Origin: Prolixibacter sp. NT017
GTDB taxonomy: Bacteria; Bacteroidota; Bacteroidia; Bacteroidales; Prolixibacteraceae
DNA: 64,000 bases
Direction: 5' to 3'
Assembly (NCBI RefSeq): GCF_009617875.1
Contig: NZ_BLAV01000001.1
Coordinates: 3,782,001 to 3,846,000 of the forward strand
Shown piece by piece: positions 1-9,674 of the stretch. The stretch's first letter is position 1, and the number at the start of each line of letters is the position of its first letter. The notes under the pieces were generated by a model. The model was not told the DNA's origin. It did not search any database and worked only from the letters and a program-made list of their open reading frames with translations. The position numbers were made by a program, and so were the translations under genes.

Positions 1-1
1 A

Positions 2-901
2 GGTTTGCACAAATTCAACGGCTGGGACGGTCCCATCCTGACTGATAGCGGCGGTTTCCAGGTTTTCTCGCTGGGCGATATTCGTAAACTATCGGAAGAA
101 GGAGCCAAATTTCAGTCGCACATCGATGGTTCCCGACATATGTTTACGCCGGAAAATGTGGTTGATATTCAACGGACCATTGGTGCCGATATCATCATGG
201 CTTTCGACGAATGCCCTCCGGGAGATTCGGATTTCGATTACGCCAAAAAGTCGCTGGAGCTTACCCAGCGTTGGCTGGAACGTTGCATCAAACGTTTCGA
301 TAAAACGGACCCCAAATATGGCTACGACCAAACGCTCTTCCCTATTGTTCAGGGTGGAATTTATCCGGAATTGAGAAGAAAAGCGGCTGAGCATGTCATC
401 TCGTTTGAACGTGACGGTTATGCCATTGGCGGTCTTTCGGTAGGAGAAAAAGAGGAAGATATGTATTCGACCATTGAAGTCGTGAATGAAATTCTTCCGG
501 AAGACAAACCCCGCTACCTGATGGGAGTCGGTACGCCGGTCAATATTCTGGAAGCCATTGACAGAGGCGTGGACATGTTCGATTGCGTGATGCCCACCCG
601 GAACGGACGAAACGGAATGTTATTCACCAGCGAAGGCATTATCAACATCAAGAATAAGAAATGGGAGAACGACTTTTCACCGGTCGACCCGAATGGCACC
701 TCGTTTGTTGATCATCATTACACGCGGGCTTATTTGCGGCACTTGTTCCAGGCAAAAGAAATGCTGGGTGCGCAAATCGGAAGTCTCCACAACCTGGCCT
801 TCTACCTTTGGCTGGTTGGTGAAGCCCGTGAACAGATTAAGGCAGGAACATTCAAACAATGGAAGAATGTAATGGTGGAAAAAGTGAGTCGTCGTTTGTA
901 G
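2..901 (+). CDS. tgt: Queuine/preQ1 tRNA-guanine transglycosylase, 5'-truncated by window
   Basis: This enzyme exchanges guanine 34 of GUN-anticodon tRNAs for a queuosine precursor. The reading frame is open to base 2; the only start-like codon near the edge is a TTG inside conserved sequence, so the true start lies upstream of the window. The TDSGGFQ motif near the visible N-terminus and the FDCVMPTRNGR motif carry the two catalytic aspartates of the family. The CxCxxC zinc site that normally precedes the YxRAYLRHLF block is missing: the aligned positions read G, S and D, while the zinc-ligand His in SLHNLAFY is kept. That loss may be a lineage trait. It is followed 36 bp later by an LptF/G permease, an adjacency I recall as common in Bacteroidota. 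Confidence 0.95.
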   Translation, partial: GLHKFNGWDGPILTDSGGFQVFSLGDIRKLSEEGAKFQSHIDGSRHMFTPENVVDIQRTIGADIIMAFDECPPGDSDFDYAKKSLELTQRWLERCIKRFDKTDPKYGYDQTLFPIVQGGIYPELRRKAAEHVISFERDGYAIGGLSVGEKEEDMYSTIEVVNEILPEDKPRYLMGVGTPVNILEAIDRGVDMFDCVMPTRNGRNGMLFTSEGIINIKNKKWENDFSPVDPNGTSFVDHHYTRAYLRHLFQAKEMLGAQIGSLHNLAFYLWLVGEAREQIKAGTFKQWKNVMVEKVSRRL

Positions 902-937
902 TTTACTATTAAATTCGCAGAAAATACGCTTAGTCGC

Positions 938-2038
938 ATGCAGCTACTGTCAAAACCATATTTAAAAAAAATTGACGTATACATCATCAAAAAGTTTTTG
1001 GGTACCTTTTTCCTGGCAATTGCCCTGATTATTGGTATCTCGATTGTTTTTGACATCTCCGAGCACATCGACGAGTTTATCAGTCGCCATGCTCCGCTGC
1101 GCGCAATTGTTTTCGATTTTTACCTGAATTTCATTCCCTACTTTGCGAACCTGTTCAGTAGTCTGTTCACCTTCATCGCGGTTATTTATTTTACCTCGAA
1201 GATGGCTTACAACTCCGAAATTATTGCCATCCTCGCCAGTGGAGTAACATACAAACGATTGATGCGCCCCTATATGATCGGTGCAGGAATTATCGCTTTA
1301 ATGTCGTGGACATTGGGAAATTTTGTCATTCCGCCAGCCAATACTATTCGTATCGATTTCACCAATAAATACCTGAAAGGAGAATACAATAACCAGGACC
1401 GAAACATCCACAGGCAGTTGGAACCGGGACTCTATATCTACATGCGGAACTACAACAATAAAAACGATGTAGGATATAAATTCTCTATCGAGAAATTCAA
1501 AGATCACAAACTGGTTTCGAAACTGATCTCCGATTATGTGAAGTGGGACCGCGACAAGAAAAAATGGGTGATTCACAACTACTACATTCGTGACCTGAGC
1601 GGACCGACAGAGAAAATCACATCGGGTGCGGTAATTGATACCACCCTCCGAATGAAACCGGAAGATTTTGGCCGGCAAAAGAACCTCGAAGAGACCATGA
1701 ACTACTGGGAGTTGAATCATTACATCGAGGATTTGAAGTTGCGCGGTGTGGACAATGTCGTGCAGTACGAAATCGAAAAACATAAACGAACATCCGGACC
1801 ATTTTCCACATTTATCCTCTCGATCATCGGTGCAGCACTCGCTTCGCGGAAAATCAGGGGTGGAATGGGACTCCACCTGGGTATCGGACTGTTACTCAGC
1901 TTTTCTTACATTATGTTCCTCCAGGTATCGACCGTTTTTGCCACCAAGGGAGGGATGGATCCGTTTATTGCGGTCTGGATACCCAACCTCCTGTATTCCA
2001 TTATAGCTATCTTCTTATACAGGTGGGCATCCAAATAA
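938..2038 (+). CDS. LptF/LptG-family (YjgP/YjgQ) LPS export permease
   Basis: Inner-membrane permease of the LptB2FG-type transporter that extracts lipopolysaccharide for transport to the outer membrane. The 366-residue protein has the family layout: three hydrophobic segments near the N-terminus (about 19-41, 57-92 and 108-130), a large periplasmic beta-jellyroll-like middle (about 135-285), and three C-terminal membrane segments (about 288-308, 310-338 and 342-364). Length matches the family. The ATG at 938 lies 36 bp after tgt in the same direction, so the two are probably cotranscribed. I cannot decide between LptF and LptG from one paralogue; the partner and the LptB ATPase are not in the window. 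Confidence 0.9.
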   Translation: MQLLSKPYLKKIDVYIIKKFLGTFFLAIALIIGISIVFDISEHIDEFISRHAPLRAIVFDFYLNFIPYFANLFSSLFTFIAVIYFTSKMAYNSEIIAILASGVTYKRLMRPYMIGAGIIALMSWTLGNFVIPPANTIRIDFTNKYLKGEYNNQDRNIHRQLEPGLYIYMRNYNNKNDVGYKFSIEKFKDHKLVSKLISDYVKWDRDKKKWVIHNYYIRDLSGPTEKITSGAVIDTTLRMKPEDFGRQKNLEETMNYWELNHYIEDLKLRGVDNVVQYEIEKHKRTSGPFSTFILSIIGAALASRKIRGGMGLHLGIGLLLSFSYIMFLQVSTVFATKGGMDPFIAVWIPNLLYSIIAIFLYRWASK

Positions 2039-2133
2039 TCGAACAATAAAAACTGTTATTCAATTTTTTGATATCTAAATAGATAGAGATGTCATTTAAT
2101 GTTGGCTCGTGCTCTTTCCCGGCATTTTTTTTA

Positions 2134-2141
2134 TAATTTTG
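2134..2141 (+). promoter_or_regulatory. Bacteroidota -7 box upstream of carboxyltransferase gene
   Basis: TAATTTTG fits the Bacteroidota -7 consensus TAnnTTTG and lies about 75 bp upstream of the carboxyltransferase start. No good TTTG is seen at the -33 position (a CTTT lies near there), so this is a moderate call. Confidence 0.45.
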
Positions 2142-2215
2142 CCCCCCGAAGTAGATGAACTTTATAGGTGATCATCCTGGCTTTTCAAGATGATCTTGAA
2201 TTTAAATCGTAACCT

Positions 2216-3760
2216 ATGTCATTAAAAAGAAACATCCTGGACCTCCGTAAACGTAAGCAAGAGGTACAGTTGGGGGGTGGTGAAAAAGCCATCGAAAAAC
2301 AAGTGGCCATGGGTAAAAAGACGGCCCGTGAGAGAATCATGTCTATTCTGGACGAAGATTCTTTCCACGAGTACGATCTTTTTGTTGAGCACACTGCTCG
2401 TGATTTCGACATGGACAAAAAGGTGTTGCACGGCGATGGTGTTATCATCGGGACAGGTACTATTTACAATCAACCTGTTTGTATTTATGCACAGGACTTC
2501 ACCGTAGCCGGTGGTTCACTCGGTTTGATGCATGCCCGTAAAATCACCAAAATCATGGACCACGCCCTGAAAATGCGCGTTCCGATCATCGGTATCAACG
2601 ACTCCGGTGGTGCCCGCATCCAGGAAGGTGTCAACTCGCTCGCCGGTTACGGTGAGATTTTCTACCGGAACACCAAAGCTTCCGGCGTTATTCCGCAGAT
2701 TTCAGTTATCCTCGGCCCTTGCGCCGGTGGAGCCGTTTATTCTCCCGCTTTAACCGATTTCGTATTTGTAGTGGAAAACATCTCCAAGATGTTTATCACC
2801 GGACCAAGTGTTATCAAAACAGTGCTTGGCGAAGAAATCAGTATGGAGGAGCTTGGGGGAGCCCGGGTACACAGCGAAATTACCGGTAATGCCCATTTCT
2901 TTGCCGAAAGCGAGGATCAATGCTTCGACCAGATCAAAAGCCTGATTTCATTTATTCCGTGGAATAATACGCAGAAAGCACGGAAATTCCCGCCACAGGA
3001 ACCAACCTCTTCACTCAATGTGGAAGAGATTGTGCCGTCCGATCCGAGGCGTCCGTATGACATCCGCGATATCATTCGCGCGGTAAGCGATAGTAGCGAG
3101 TTCCTCGAGATTATGGAGAATTTCGCTCGCAACATCGTTATCGGTTTTGGACGTATCAAAGGCGAGACTGTGGGTTTTGTGGCCAACCAGCCCAAATACC
3201 TGGCCGGGGTACTCGATTGCGACAGCTCCGATAAAGCCGCTCGTTTTATCCGCTATTGCGACTCATTTAACATCCCGATTGTCACTCTCGAAGACATGCC
3301 TGGTTACCTGCCTGGCGTCGATCAGGAACACGCTGGTGTCATTCGCCACGGAGCCAAACTGTTGTATGCTTATAGCGAAGCGACCGTTCCGAAAATCACC
3401 GTTATTCTGCGTAAAGCATATGGTGGAGGTTACATTGCAATGAACTCGCGCCACCTGGGTGCCGACTTTGTTTTCGCATGGCCAACTGCCGAGATTGCTG
3501 TGATGGGACCAGAAGGTGCTGCCAATATCGTCTTCCGTAAGGAAATTGCTGAAGCAGAAAATCCGGACGAAGTTCGGAAACAGAAAATCGAAGAGTACAA
3601 AGAGAAATTCGCCAACCCGTTTGTGGCCGCTGCCAAAGGCTACATCGACGAAGTAATTGAGCCGGCTGAAACCCGTGCCCGATTGATTCACTCGCTGTCA
3701 CTTTCCGACAACAAAGTGGATGCCCGTCCGGCGAAGAAACATGGTATTCCTCCGTTCTAA
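2216..3760 (+). CDS. Biotin-dependent acyl-CoA carboxyltransferase (propionyl-/methylmalonyl-CoA type)
   Basis: Carboxyltransferase subunit of the PccB/MmdA family, moving CO2 between carboxybiotin and propionyl-CoA (or the reverse). At 514 residues it has full family length. The N-terminal half holds the acyl-CoA-binding GINDSGGARIQEG block near residues 125-140, and the C-terminal half holds YGGGYIAMNSRHLGADF near 402-418, the biotin-side oxyanion region. The biotin carrier follows 33 bp downstream, so this is a two-gene unit. Neither a biotin carboxylase (AccC) nor a decarboxylase membrane subunit is present. Propionyl-CoA carboxylase with a remote AccC, or a methylmalonyl-CoA decarboxylase alpha subunit, are both possible; sequence alone does not settle which. 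Confidence 0.9.
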   Translation: MSLKRNILDLRKRKQEVQLGGGEKAIEKQVAMGKKTARERIMSILDEDSFHEYDLFVEHTARDFDMDKKVLHGDGVIIGTGTIYNQPVCIYAQDFTVAGGSLGLMHARKITKIMDHALKMRVPIIGINDSGGARIQEGVNSLAGYGEIFYRNTKASGVIPQISVILGPCAGGAVYSPALTDFVFVVENISKMFITGPSVIKTVLGEEISMEELGGARVHSEITGNAHFFAESEDQCFDQIKSLISFIPWNNTQKARKFPPQEPTSSLNVEEIVPSDPRRPYDIRDIIRAVSDSSEFLEIMENFARNIVIGFGRIKGETVGFVANQPKYLAGVLDCDSSDKAARFIRYCDSFNIPIVTLEDMPGYLPGVDQEHAGVIRHGAKLLYAYSEATVPKITVILRKAYGGGYIAMNSRHLGADFVFAWPTAEIAVMGPEGAANIVFRKEIAEAENPDEVRKQKIEEYKEKFANPFVAAAKGYIDEVIEPAETRARLIHSLSLSDNKVDARPAKKHGIPPF

Positions 3761-3793
3761 AACGGGATTTTCTGTTAACCAAATCCTTTCAAA

Positions 3794-4114
3794 ATGGAAG
3801 AAAGTACACCAAAATATCAAACCTTTGTGGTGAATAGTGCCAAATATAAAACACTCTACACAAAGAAGTTTGAAACTCGAAAAAAATGGGAACGCCCAAA
3901 TCCGAATGAGATTCGTTCCTATATTCCGGGAACCGTCTTAAAGATGTGTGTAACCCCCGGACAAGAAGTAAAAGAAGGTGAATGCCTTCTGATTCTTGAA
4001 GCCATGAAAATGGAGAATAAAATCGAGATGCCCTTCGATGGAAAAATAAAAGAGATTCACGTCGAAGAAGGTGTCAGGATTGCCAAAGATGTTATCATGG
4101 TAACCATCGAATAA
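3794..4114 (+). CDS. Biotin carboxyl carrier protein of acyl-CoA carboxylase/decarboxylase
   Basis: A 106-residue biotinyl-domain protein. The biotin-attachment motif EAMKMEN is present with the acceptor lysine at residue 72, inside a standard lipoyl/biotinyl fold (about residues 40-106). The roughly 40-residue N-terminal extension is basic and aromatic, without an alanine/proline linker or membrane segment, so the protein should be soluble and serve the carboxyltransferase encoded 33 bp upstream. A strong terminator follows directly. Confidence 0.9.
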   Translation: MEESTPKYQTFVVNSAKYKTLYTKKFETRKKWERPNPNEIRSYIPGTVLKMCVTPGQEVKEGECLLILEAMKMENKIEMPFDGKIKEIHVEEGVRIAKDVIMVTIE

Positions 4115-4120
4115 ACAACA

Positions 4121-4146
4121 AAAGCTGCCTCAATCGGGGCAGCTTT
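4121..4146 (+). terminator. Rho-independent terminator after biotin carrier gene
   Basis: Perfect 9-bp stem AAAGCTGCC / GGCAGCTTT with a short loop, running into a T-rich tract on the plus strand, 6 bp after the stop codon. Confidence 0.9.
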
Positions 4147-4226
4147 TTATTTTTCCCTTCCGGGGAATAAATCCCCTTTCAAAATTCTTACCACTCACTT
4201 TCACAACGACAGATAAGTTTTCAGGC

Positions 4227-4404
4227 AAAAGCAGCCAATCCTATCGATAGCAAGGCATAACCAACATGTAGCAACACACGACTGACGCGAAGAAATCCAT
4301 AACGGACCTGTAGCAACACGTCACGCACCTGAAGCAATGCACGACCGACCTGTAGCAACTCACGCCGGACGCGAAGCAACGCATCCGGAACGATTCGCAG
4401 CTGA
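4227..4404. repeat. Degenerate 21-bp tandem repeat array in convergent intergenic space
   Basis: Between the 3' ends of the biotin carrier gene (+) and ispE (-) there are about seven successive 21-bp units aligned on the core AGCAAC. The best six run from about 4268 to 4393 and alternate strictly between GTAGCAAC and GAAGCAAC/GAAGAAAT starts, giving a 42-bp higher-order period. The second part of each unit resembles CACGnCnGACnn. No open reading frame covers the array. The rest of the 4115-4423 gap holds only the terminator and no other visible feature. Confidence 0.75.
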
Positions 4405-4423
4405 CCTCCCCTATAGACAAAAA

Positions 4424-5242
4424 CTAGAATACTTCCGTCCAGAGAAAGCTCCCTTCCGGGAAATCGATATCACGCCACATAGGCTCAGCACGGAATAATC
4501 CGAAAACCGACGAACCACTCCCCGACATGGAGGTGTAAACGGCTCCCCGCTCCTTCAGCTTTTCTTTAACTGCTTCGATTTCGGGAAAACGCCTAAAAAT
4601 TCCGGTTTCAAAATCGTTGACAACGCTTTCCTGCCAGTTATTGACCGACTGCCGGATGGCCTCTCTCAAACGAACTTCAGGTATCCCGGGATGAACTCCG
4701 GCATAGGCTTCCCTGGTTCCTACTTCAACCGGAGGTTTCACCAGCAACAGATGCCATCCCGCTAAACTCAGCGGAAGAGTCTCCAGCTTCTCTCCGATTC
4801 CGGACGCAAACGAGGGGATATTTTCAAGGAAGAAAGGGCAATCTGCACCAAGCCTTGCTGCATACGACATCAACGTCCCTGAGGCGATATTCAGCCCGAA
4901 AAAGTCATTCAGGCCTTTGAGCATAAAAGCAGCATCGGAGGAGCCACCGCCTAGACCTGCTCCAAACGGTATCGCTTTGTGCAGATGAATATCGACTCCC
5001 GGCAACGAGTAATCGGCCGCCAGCATTCGGTACGCTTTCACCACCAGGTTATTCTCCGCGGCACCACCAACTTCAATTCCACTATTGCTGAAACGAACTT
5101 CTCCGGCATGGTTCTCAATAAACTCCAAACCGTCTTGTAGTTTCAACGGATAGAATACGGTTTCCAGTTCGTGGTAACCGTCGTCCCGCTTTCGCAGAAT
5201 ATTCAGGCCGATGTTTATTTTGGCGTTAGGAAATACTATCAT
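4424..5242 (-). CDS. ispE: 4-diphosphocytidyl-2-C-methyl-D-erythritol kinase
   Basis: GHMP-family kinase of the non-mevalonate (MEP) isoprenoid pathway, phosphorylating CDP-methylerythritol at the 2-hydroxyl. The 272-residue protein carries the expected landmarks: the N-terminal NAKINIGLNI segment with Lys8, the ATP-binding glycine loop PFGAGLGGGSSDAA at residues 92-105, and the LGADCPFF block with the catalytic-base-type Asp134. The C-terminal SGSGSSVFG matches the third GHMP motif. It follows gcvP on the same strand, but a strong terminator stands between them. Confidence 0.95.
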   Translation of the reverse strand: MIVFPNAKINIGLNILRKRDDGYHELETVFYPLKLQDGLEFIENHAGEVRFSNSGIEVGGAAENNLVVKAYRMLAADYSLPGVDIHLHKAIPFGAGLGGGSSDAAFMLKGLNDFFGLNIASGTLMSYAARLGADCPFFLENIPSFASGIGEKLETLPLSLAGWHLLLVKPPVEVGTREAYAGVHPGIPEVRLREAIRQSVNNWQESVVNDFETGIFRRFPEIEAVKEKLKERGAVYTSMSGSGSSVFGLFRAEPMWRDIDFPEGSFLWTEVF

Positions 5243-5253
5243 AGGTTAGCAAA

Positions 5254-5284
5254 ATAAATCCGGGGAAGTTTCCCCGGATTTATG
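5254..5284 (-). terminator. Terminator between gcvP and ispE
   Basis: A long near-perfect hairpin (AAATCCGGGGAA / TTCCCCGGATTT with a 2-nt loop) lies just after the gcvP stop codon, followed on the minus strand by a T-rich stretch. It would limit gcvP readthrough into ispE. Confidence 0.85.
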
Positions 5285-5287
5285 AGT

Positions 5288-8158
5288 TTATTCTTCCATA
5301 TAACTTTCCAGTGGTTCGCAGGTACAAATCAGGTTCCGATCGCCATAAGCATCGTCAACCCGGCTGACTGGCACCCAGAATTTATTATCTCTTAGCCATT
5401 CGAGTGCATAGGCTGCCTTTTCACGAGAGTAGCTGTGCTTCCAGTCATCGGTCATCAATACTTCAGCTGTATGCGGTGCATTCTTCAGTACGTTATCATT
5501 TGCATCCGCTTTGCCTTCTTCAATCTCCTTAATCTCACTGAAGATACTGTTCATGGCTTCGACGAAACGATCGAGCTCTTCTTTCGATTCACTCTCTGTC
5601 GGTTCTACCATCAGTGTTCCGTGTACCGGAAATGAGAGCGTGGGCGCGTGGAATCCATAATCCATCAATCGCTTGGCAATATCGGCTTCGGTAACACCAG
5701 CCGAGGTCTTCAGGTGACGACATTCCAAAATCATTTCGTGTGCCACCCGACCTTTTTCGCCGGTATACAAAATACCGTAATTGTCTTTCAGCAGCGAAGC
5801 AATGTAATTGGCATTCAAAATAGCAATTTTGGTTGCCTGCGTCAGGCCGTCAGCCCCAAGCATTTTGATGTACCCGTACGTGATGGGCAACACCGAAGCA
5901 CTTCCCCACGGAGCCGCTGAAACAGCATGCAAACCTACGTGTCCGTTATTCATCACCGGATGCGAAGGCAGGAATTCCACCAGATGCTTAGCTACACCAA
6001 TCGGGCCAACACCGGGTCCACCTCCACCGTGCGGAATGGCGAAAGTTTTATGCAGGTTCAGGTGGCAAACATCGGCACCGATTCGCTTCGGATTGGTCAA
6101 TCCAACCTGGGCGTTCATGTTGGCACCGTCCATGTACACCTGACCACCATTTTTGTGAATGATGTCGCACATTTCAACAATCGCCGACTCGAAAACTCCG
6201 TGCGTTGACGGGTAAGTGACCATAAAGGCCGACAGATTATCTTTGTATTCTTCAGCTTTCGCCCGAAGAGCTTCCAGATCAATATTACCTTTTTCATCGC
6301 AAGGAACTACCACCACTTTCATACCTGCCATCACTGCACTGGCCGGGTTGGTTCCATGTGCTGAAGAAGGAATCAACACCACATTACGATGACTTTCTCC
6401 ACGACTTTTATGGTATTCACGAATCACCATCAAACCGGTGTATTCGCCTGCAGCACCCGAATTCGGCATCAGCGAAATATCATCGAAACCAGTAATTTCA
6501 GACAAATCGCGACGCAGTTCTTCCATCATTTCGTGGTAACCCATCGCCTGGTTTTTCGGCACAAACGGATGGATTCCGTTGAACTCAATCCAGCTTAGCG
6601 GAATCATTTCAGTAGCCGCATTCAGCTTCATGGTACACGAGCCCAGCGAAATCATGGAATGTACCAGCGAAATATCTTTTTTCTCTAACCGCTTGATGTA
6701 ACGTGCCATCTCGGTTTCGGAGCGATACTTGTTGAAGACGTCCTGCCCCAGGTACTCCGATTTACGACTGTATTTCTTATCAATCTTCGAATTCTCAGGA
6801 ATCTCCTCGATAACCGGAATCCGCTTGTTAGCTGCCTTCGCAAAAACTTCCAAAATCCAGTTAATGTCCTCCAGGTTGGTCGTTTCATCAATACTCAGGC
6901 CCACTTCACCTGATTCGAAATAACGGAAGTTCATCTCCAAATCAAGCGAAAGCCACTCAATATCTTCTTTCTTCACGTGTCGCGGAAGCGAAATACGAAT
7001 GGTATCGAAGAAATTGGCATTTTCCTGCTTGTATCCAAGTTTGGTAATCTCATCTGCCAGCAAAACACCAATGCTGTGAGCTCTGTCGGCAATACCGCGA
7101 ATGCCTTCCGGTCCGTGATAAACAGCATACATTCCGGCCATTGTCGCCAGCAGTGCCTGTGCTGTACAGATATTTGAAGTTGCGCGCTCACGCTTGATAT
7201 GCTGCTCACGGGTCTGCAGCGCCATTCGCAAGGCCAGCTTTCCGGTAGCGTCTTTCGACACGCCGATAATGCGGCCAGGCATATAACGTTTGTAATCTTC
7301 CTTAATGGCAAAGAAAGCAGCAGAAGGTCCACCATATCCCATCGGAACTCCAAAACGTTGAGCGGAACCAAACACCACATCGGCATCCCATTCACCCGGA
7401 GGCGTAATCAAAGCCAACGCTAACAGATCGGACGCAACCGCAATTTTACAATCGTTGTCGTGCAGGCGGCTGGTGAAGTTGCTATAATCCTCGACTTCAC
7501 CTTTCAAATTGGGATATTGCACGATGGCTCCAAACCAATTCTCTTCAATCTTATCGCGTGAAAAATCACCAACTTTCAATTCAATTCCCAGCGGCTCGGC
7601 ACGGGTTTGCAACACATCGAGAGTTTGCGGCCAGACGTTTTCATCGACGAAACAAACATTCGCTCCGGCTTTCTGCTTTCCACGACTACGGGTAGCATAC
7701 ATCATCGACATGGCTTCCGCGGCAGCGGTAGCTTCATCGAGTAATGAAGCATTCGCCAAATCCATGGCTGTCATTTCACAAACCATTGTCTGGAAATTCA
7801 ACAATGCTTCGAGACGTCCCTGCGAAACTTCTGCCTGGTAAGGCGTATAGGAAGTGTACCAAACCGGGTTTTCGAGAATATTGCGCTGAATAACTGCCGG
7901 GGTTATTGTGTCGTAGTACCCCATTCCGATGTAGGTATTGAAGACCTTATTTTTGGCAGCCAGTTTTCTTATTTTTTTGAAATAAGCCCGTTCGGTCAAA
8001 CCGTTGGGCAAATTCAACGATTCTTCCAAACGAATATTGGACGGAACAGTCTGATCGATCAGCTCGTCCATTGATTTTACGCCGATAACCCGAAGCATCT
8101 CGTCTAAGTCATGCTCGCGGGGTCCTATATGGCGGTTGACAAATTTATCGATTGCCAT
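5288..8158 (-). CDS. gcvP: Glycine dehydrogenase (aminomethyl-transferring), glycine cleavage P protein
   Basis: The P protein of the glycine cleavage system decarboxylates glycine with pyridoxal phosphate and passes the aminomethyl group to the lipoylated H protein. At 956 residues this is the long, fused homodimeric form. The N-terminal half begins with the family block [15 protein letters not shown]. The PLP lysine lies in [16 protein letters not shown] at Lys704, followed by the glycine-rich loop of the family. The GcvT and GcvH partners are not in the window. No glycine riboswitch is visible in the short 93-bp upstream gap. Confidence 0.97.
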   Translation of the reverse strand: MAIDKFVNRHIGPREHDLDEMLRVIGVKSMDELIDQTVPSNIRLEESLNLPNGLTERAYFKKIRKLAAKNKVFNTYIGMGYYDTITPAVIQRNILENPVWYTSYTPYQAEVSQGRLEALLNFQTMVCEMTAMDLANASLLDEATAAAEAMSMMYATRSRGKQKAGANVCFVDENVWPQTLDVLQTRAEPLGIELKVGDFSRDKIEENWFGAIVQYPNLKGEVEDYSNFTSRLHDNDCKIAVASDLLALALITPPGEWDADVVFGSAQRFGVPMGYGGPSAAFFAIKEDYKRYMPGRIIGVSKDATGKLALRMALQTREQHIKRERATSNICTAQALLATMAGMYAVYHGPEGIRGIADRAHSIGVLLADEITKLGYKQENANFFDTIRISLPRHVKKEDIEWLSLDLEMNFRYFESGEVGLSIDETTNLEDINWILEVFAKAANKRIPVIEEIPENSKIDKKYSRKSEYLGQDVFNKYRSETEMARYIKRLEKKDISLVHSMISLGSCTMKLNAATEMIPLSWIEFNGIHPFVPKNQAMGYHEMMEELRRDLSEITGFDDISLMPNSGAAGEYTGLMVIREYHKSRGESHRNVVLIPSSAHGTNPASAVMAGMKVVVVPCDEKGNIDLEALRAKAEEYKDNLSAFMVTYPSTHGVFESAIVEMCDIIHKNGGQVYMDGANMNAQVGLTNPKRIGADVCHLNLHKTFAIPHGGGGPGVGPIGVAKHLVEFLPSHPVMNNGHVGLHAVSAAPWGSASVLPITYGYIKMLGADGLTQATKIAILNANYIASLLKDNYGILYTGEKGRVAHEMILECRHLKTSAGVTEADIAKRLMDYGFHAPTLSFPVHGTLMVEPTESESKEELDRFVEAMNSIFSEIKEIEEGKADANDNVLKNAPHTAEVLMTDDWKHSYSREKAAYALEWLRDNKFWVPVSRVDDAYGDRNLICTCEPLESYMEE

Positions 8159-8251
8159 CGCTAGTCAATTTTAGTTTATTATATCCCGACACAATTTTAA
8201 GGTCTTCCGTAATAGGAAAACATGATATTTTTCCTTAATCCCAAACCGTTT

Positions 8252-8890
8252 TTACTGCAGAAAAGGATTGTTTTTTATTTCGTCTCCAATCGTTGTTTCC
8301 GGTCCGTGTCCGGGAAACACTTTCGTGGCCGGATCAAGTCCCAGTAATTTCGATTTGATGCCAGTGATCAACGCTTCGTGCTCCCCTCCCGGAAGGTCAG
8401 TTCGACCGACAGAACCATAAAAGAGGATATCACCAGCAATCAATATTTTCTCTTTTGCATTGTGAAATGCCACGCCGCCCGGCGAATGTCCCGGAACATG
8501 GATGACTTTCAACGTAGTGTTTCCAAACGTTATTTCATCACCTTCTTCGAAGAATTTGGCTGGTTTCGGAGGCTGGTGCATCGCAATGCCAAACATTCCT
8601 CCCTGCTCTTTCGCATTCGAGACCAGTGAATTGTCGTCTTTATGCATTTCCACTTCCAAATCCCACTGACGTGCAGCAAAACCGTTCCCAATCACGTGAT
8701 CGAAATGGCCATGAGTATTCAGTAGTTTGACCGGCTTTAATTCTTTTTCCTCAATGAAACCAGCAAGAGCTGCTTCTTCAGCAGGCTTCGAACACCCCGC
8801 ATCAATTATGGCACACTCACCTGTTTCATCCCATACCACATAGGTATTTACCGCTACCGGATTAAATGTAAACTTTCGAATTTCCATCAT
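8252..8890 (-). CDS. Metallo-beta-lactamase-fold hydrolase, glyoxalase II-like
   Basis: Cytosolic dinuclear-metal hydrolase of 212 residues. The metal motif reads THGHFDH, with further ligands in HVPGHSPGG and at PGHGPETT near the C-terminus; AGDILFYGSVGRTDLPGG is typical of the short YcbL-like glyoxalase II relatives. It lacks the long C-terminal glutathione-binding domain of true GloB, so the substrate is unknown; a thioester is plausible. It lies 12 bp after pcm on the minus strand and is probably cotranscribed with it. Confidence 0.85.
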   Translation of the reverse strand: MMEIRKFTFNPVAVNTYVVWDETGECAIIDAGCSKPAEEAALAGFIEEKELKPVKLLNTHGHFDHVIGNGFAARQWDLEVEMHKDDNSLVSNAKEQGGMFGIAMHQPPKPAKFFEEGDEITFGNTTLKVIHVPGHSPGGVAFHNAKEKILIAGDILFYGSVGRTDLPGGEHEALITGIKSKLLGLDPATKVFPGHGPETTIGDEIKNNPFLQ

Positions 8891-8902
8891 AGCTTTCTTG
8901 TA

Positions 8903-9577
8903 TTATCCTGATTTTCCGCCAACGAGCGGGACAAAAATAAAACCTCCTTTATCTTCTGTTCTGTACTCCGTTTCCGACACCCTCACCACCAGCTTCATTT
9001 CCTGGTGATGCTGTGAGCCTACCGGAATTACCATACGTCCGCCGACCTTTAATTGTTCCAGCAGAGCTTCCGGAATATAGGGAGCTCCGGCCGTAACAAT
9101 TATCTTGTCAAATGGACCATAGGTTGGCAGTCCGGCATAACCGTCTCCGTGAAAAAACATCGGTTCGTAGCCGATGGAGGGTAACAATGCTCTTACCTTT
9201 TCGTAGAGCTCCCGATGACGTTCGATGGTAAAAACCGTAGCTCCCATCTCACAAAGTACGGCGGCCTGGTAACCCGAACCGGTACCGACCTCTAACACCT
9301 TGTCGAATTTTTTCACTTCGAGCAACTGCGTTTGAAAAGCGACCGTATATGGCTGCGAAATAGTTTGCCCCTTACCTATCGGGAATGCTTTATCCCGGTA
9401 GGCAAACTGCACAAAGCTGCTGTCCATGAACAGATGGCGAGGTACATTACCGATGGATTCCAACACATTGGCATCCGTTATTCCTTTCGATTGAATCTCG
9501 CTAACCAGCTTTCGTCGCAGACCACGATGTCGGTAATTATCTTCCAAGGGGCGTTTGCTTTTCAAATTCGCCAACAA
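8903..9577 (-). CDS. pcm: Protein-L-isoaspartate O-methyltransferase
   Basis: SAM-dependent repair enzyme that methylates isoaspartyl residues in aged proteins. The 224-residue protein shows the NYRHRGLRRKLV start block, the QTISQPYTVAFQTQLL motif (residues 71-86), the SAM-binding VLEVGTGSGYQAA (residues 94-106), and the PYIPEALLEQLKVGGRMVIPVG region. No ATG lies at the N-terminus; the start is one of two adjacent TTG codons (9577 or 9574), with an AAAGG about 8-11 bp upstream. The 5' end is therefore uncertain by a few residues. Confidence 0.92.
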   Translation of the reverse strand: MLANLKSKRPLEDNYRHRGLRRKLVSEIQSKGITDANVLESIGNVPRHLFMDSSFVQFAYRDKAFPIGKGQTISQPYTVAFQTQLLEVKKFDKVLEVGTGSGYQAAVLCEMGATVFTIERHRELYEKVRALLPSIGYEPMFFHGDGYAGLPTYGPFDKIIVTAGAPYIPEALLEQLKVGGRMVIPVGSQHHQEMKLVVRVSETEYRTEDKGGFIFVPLVGGKSG

Positions 9578-9674
9578 AAATACCTTTCAATTGTGGGTTT
9601 TTCAACAAAAATGGTTGATAAATAAGACCGCCAAGGGATTCTTCCATACACTTAGCCTATGTACATTTGTGTAT

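Noticed and set aside
1298..1876. A 192-codon minus-strand ORF within the LptF/G-type gene
   Set aside because: It lies opposite a clear membrane-protein gene and has no recognisable domain; it is an antisense shadow.
8159..8251. Glycine riboswitch upstream of gcvP
   Set aside because: The gap is only 93 bp and shows none of the paired aptamer cores expected; the upstream gene follows immediately.
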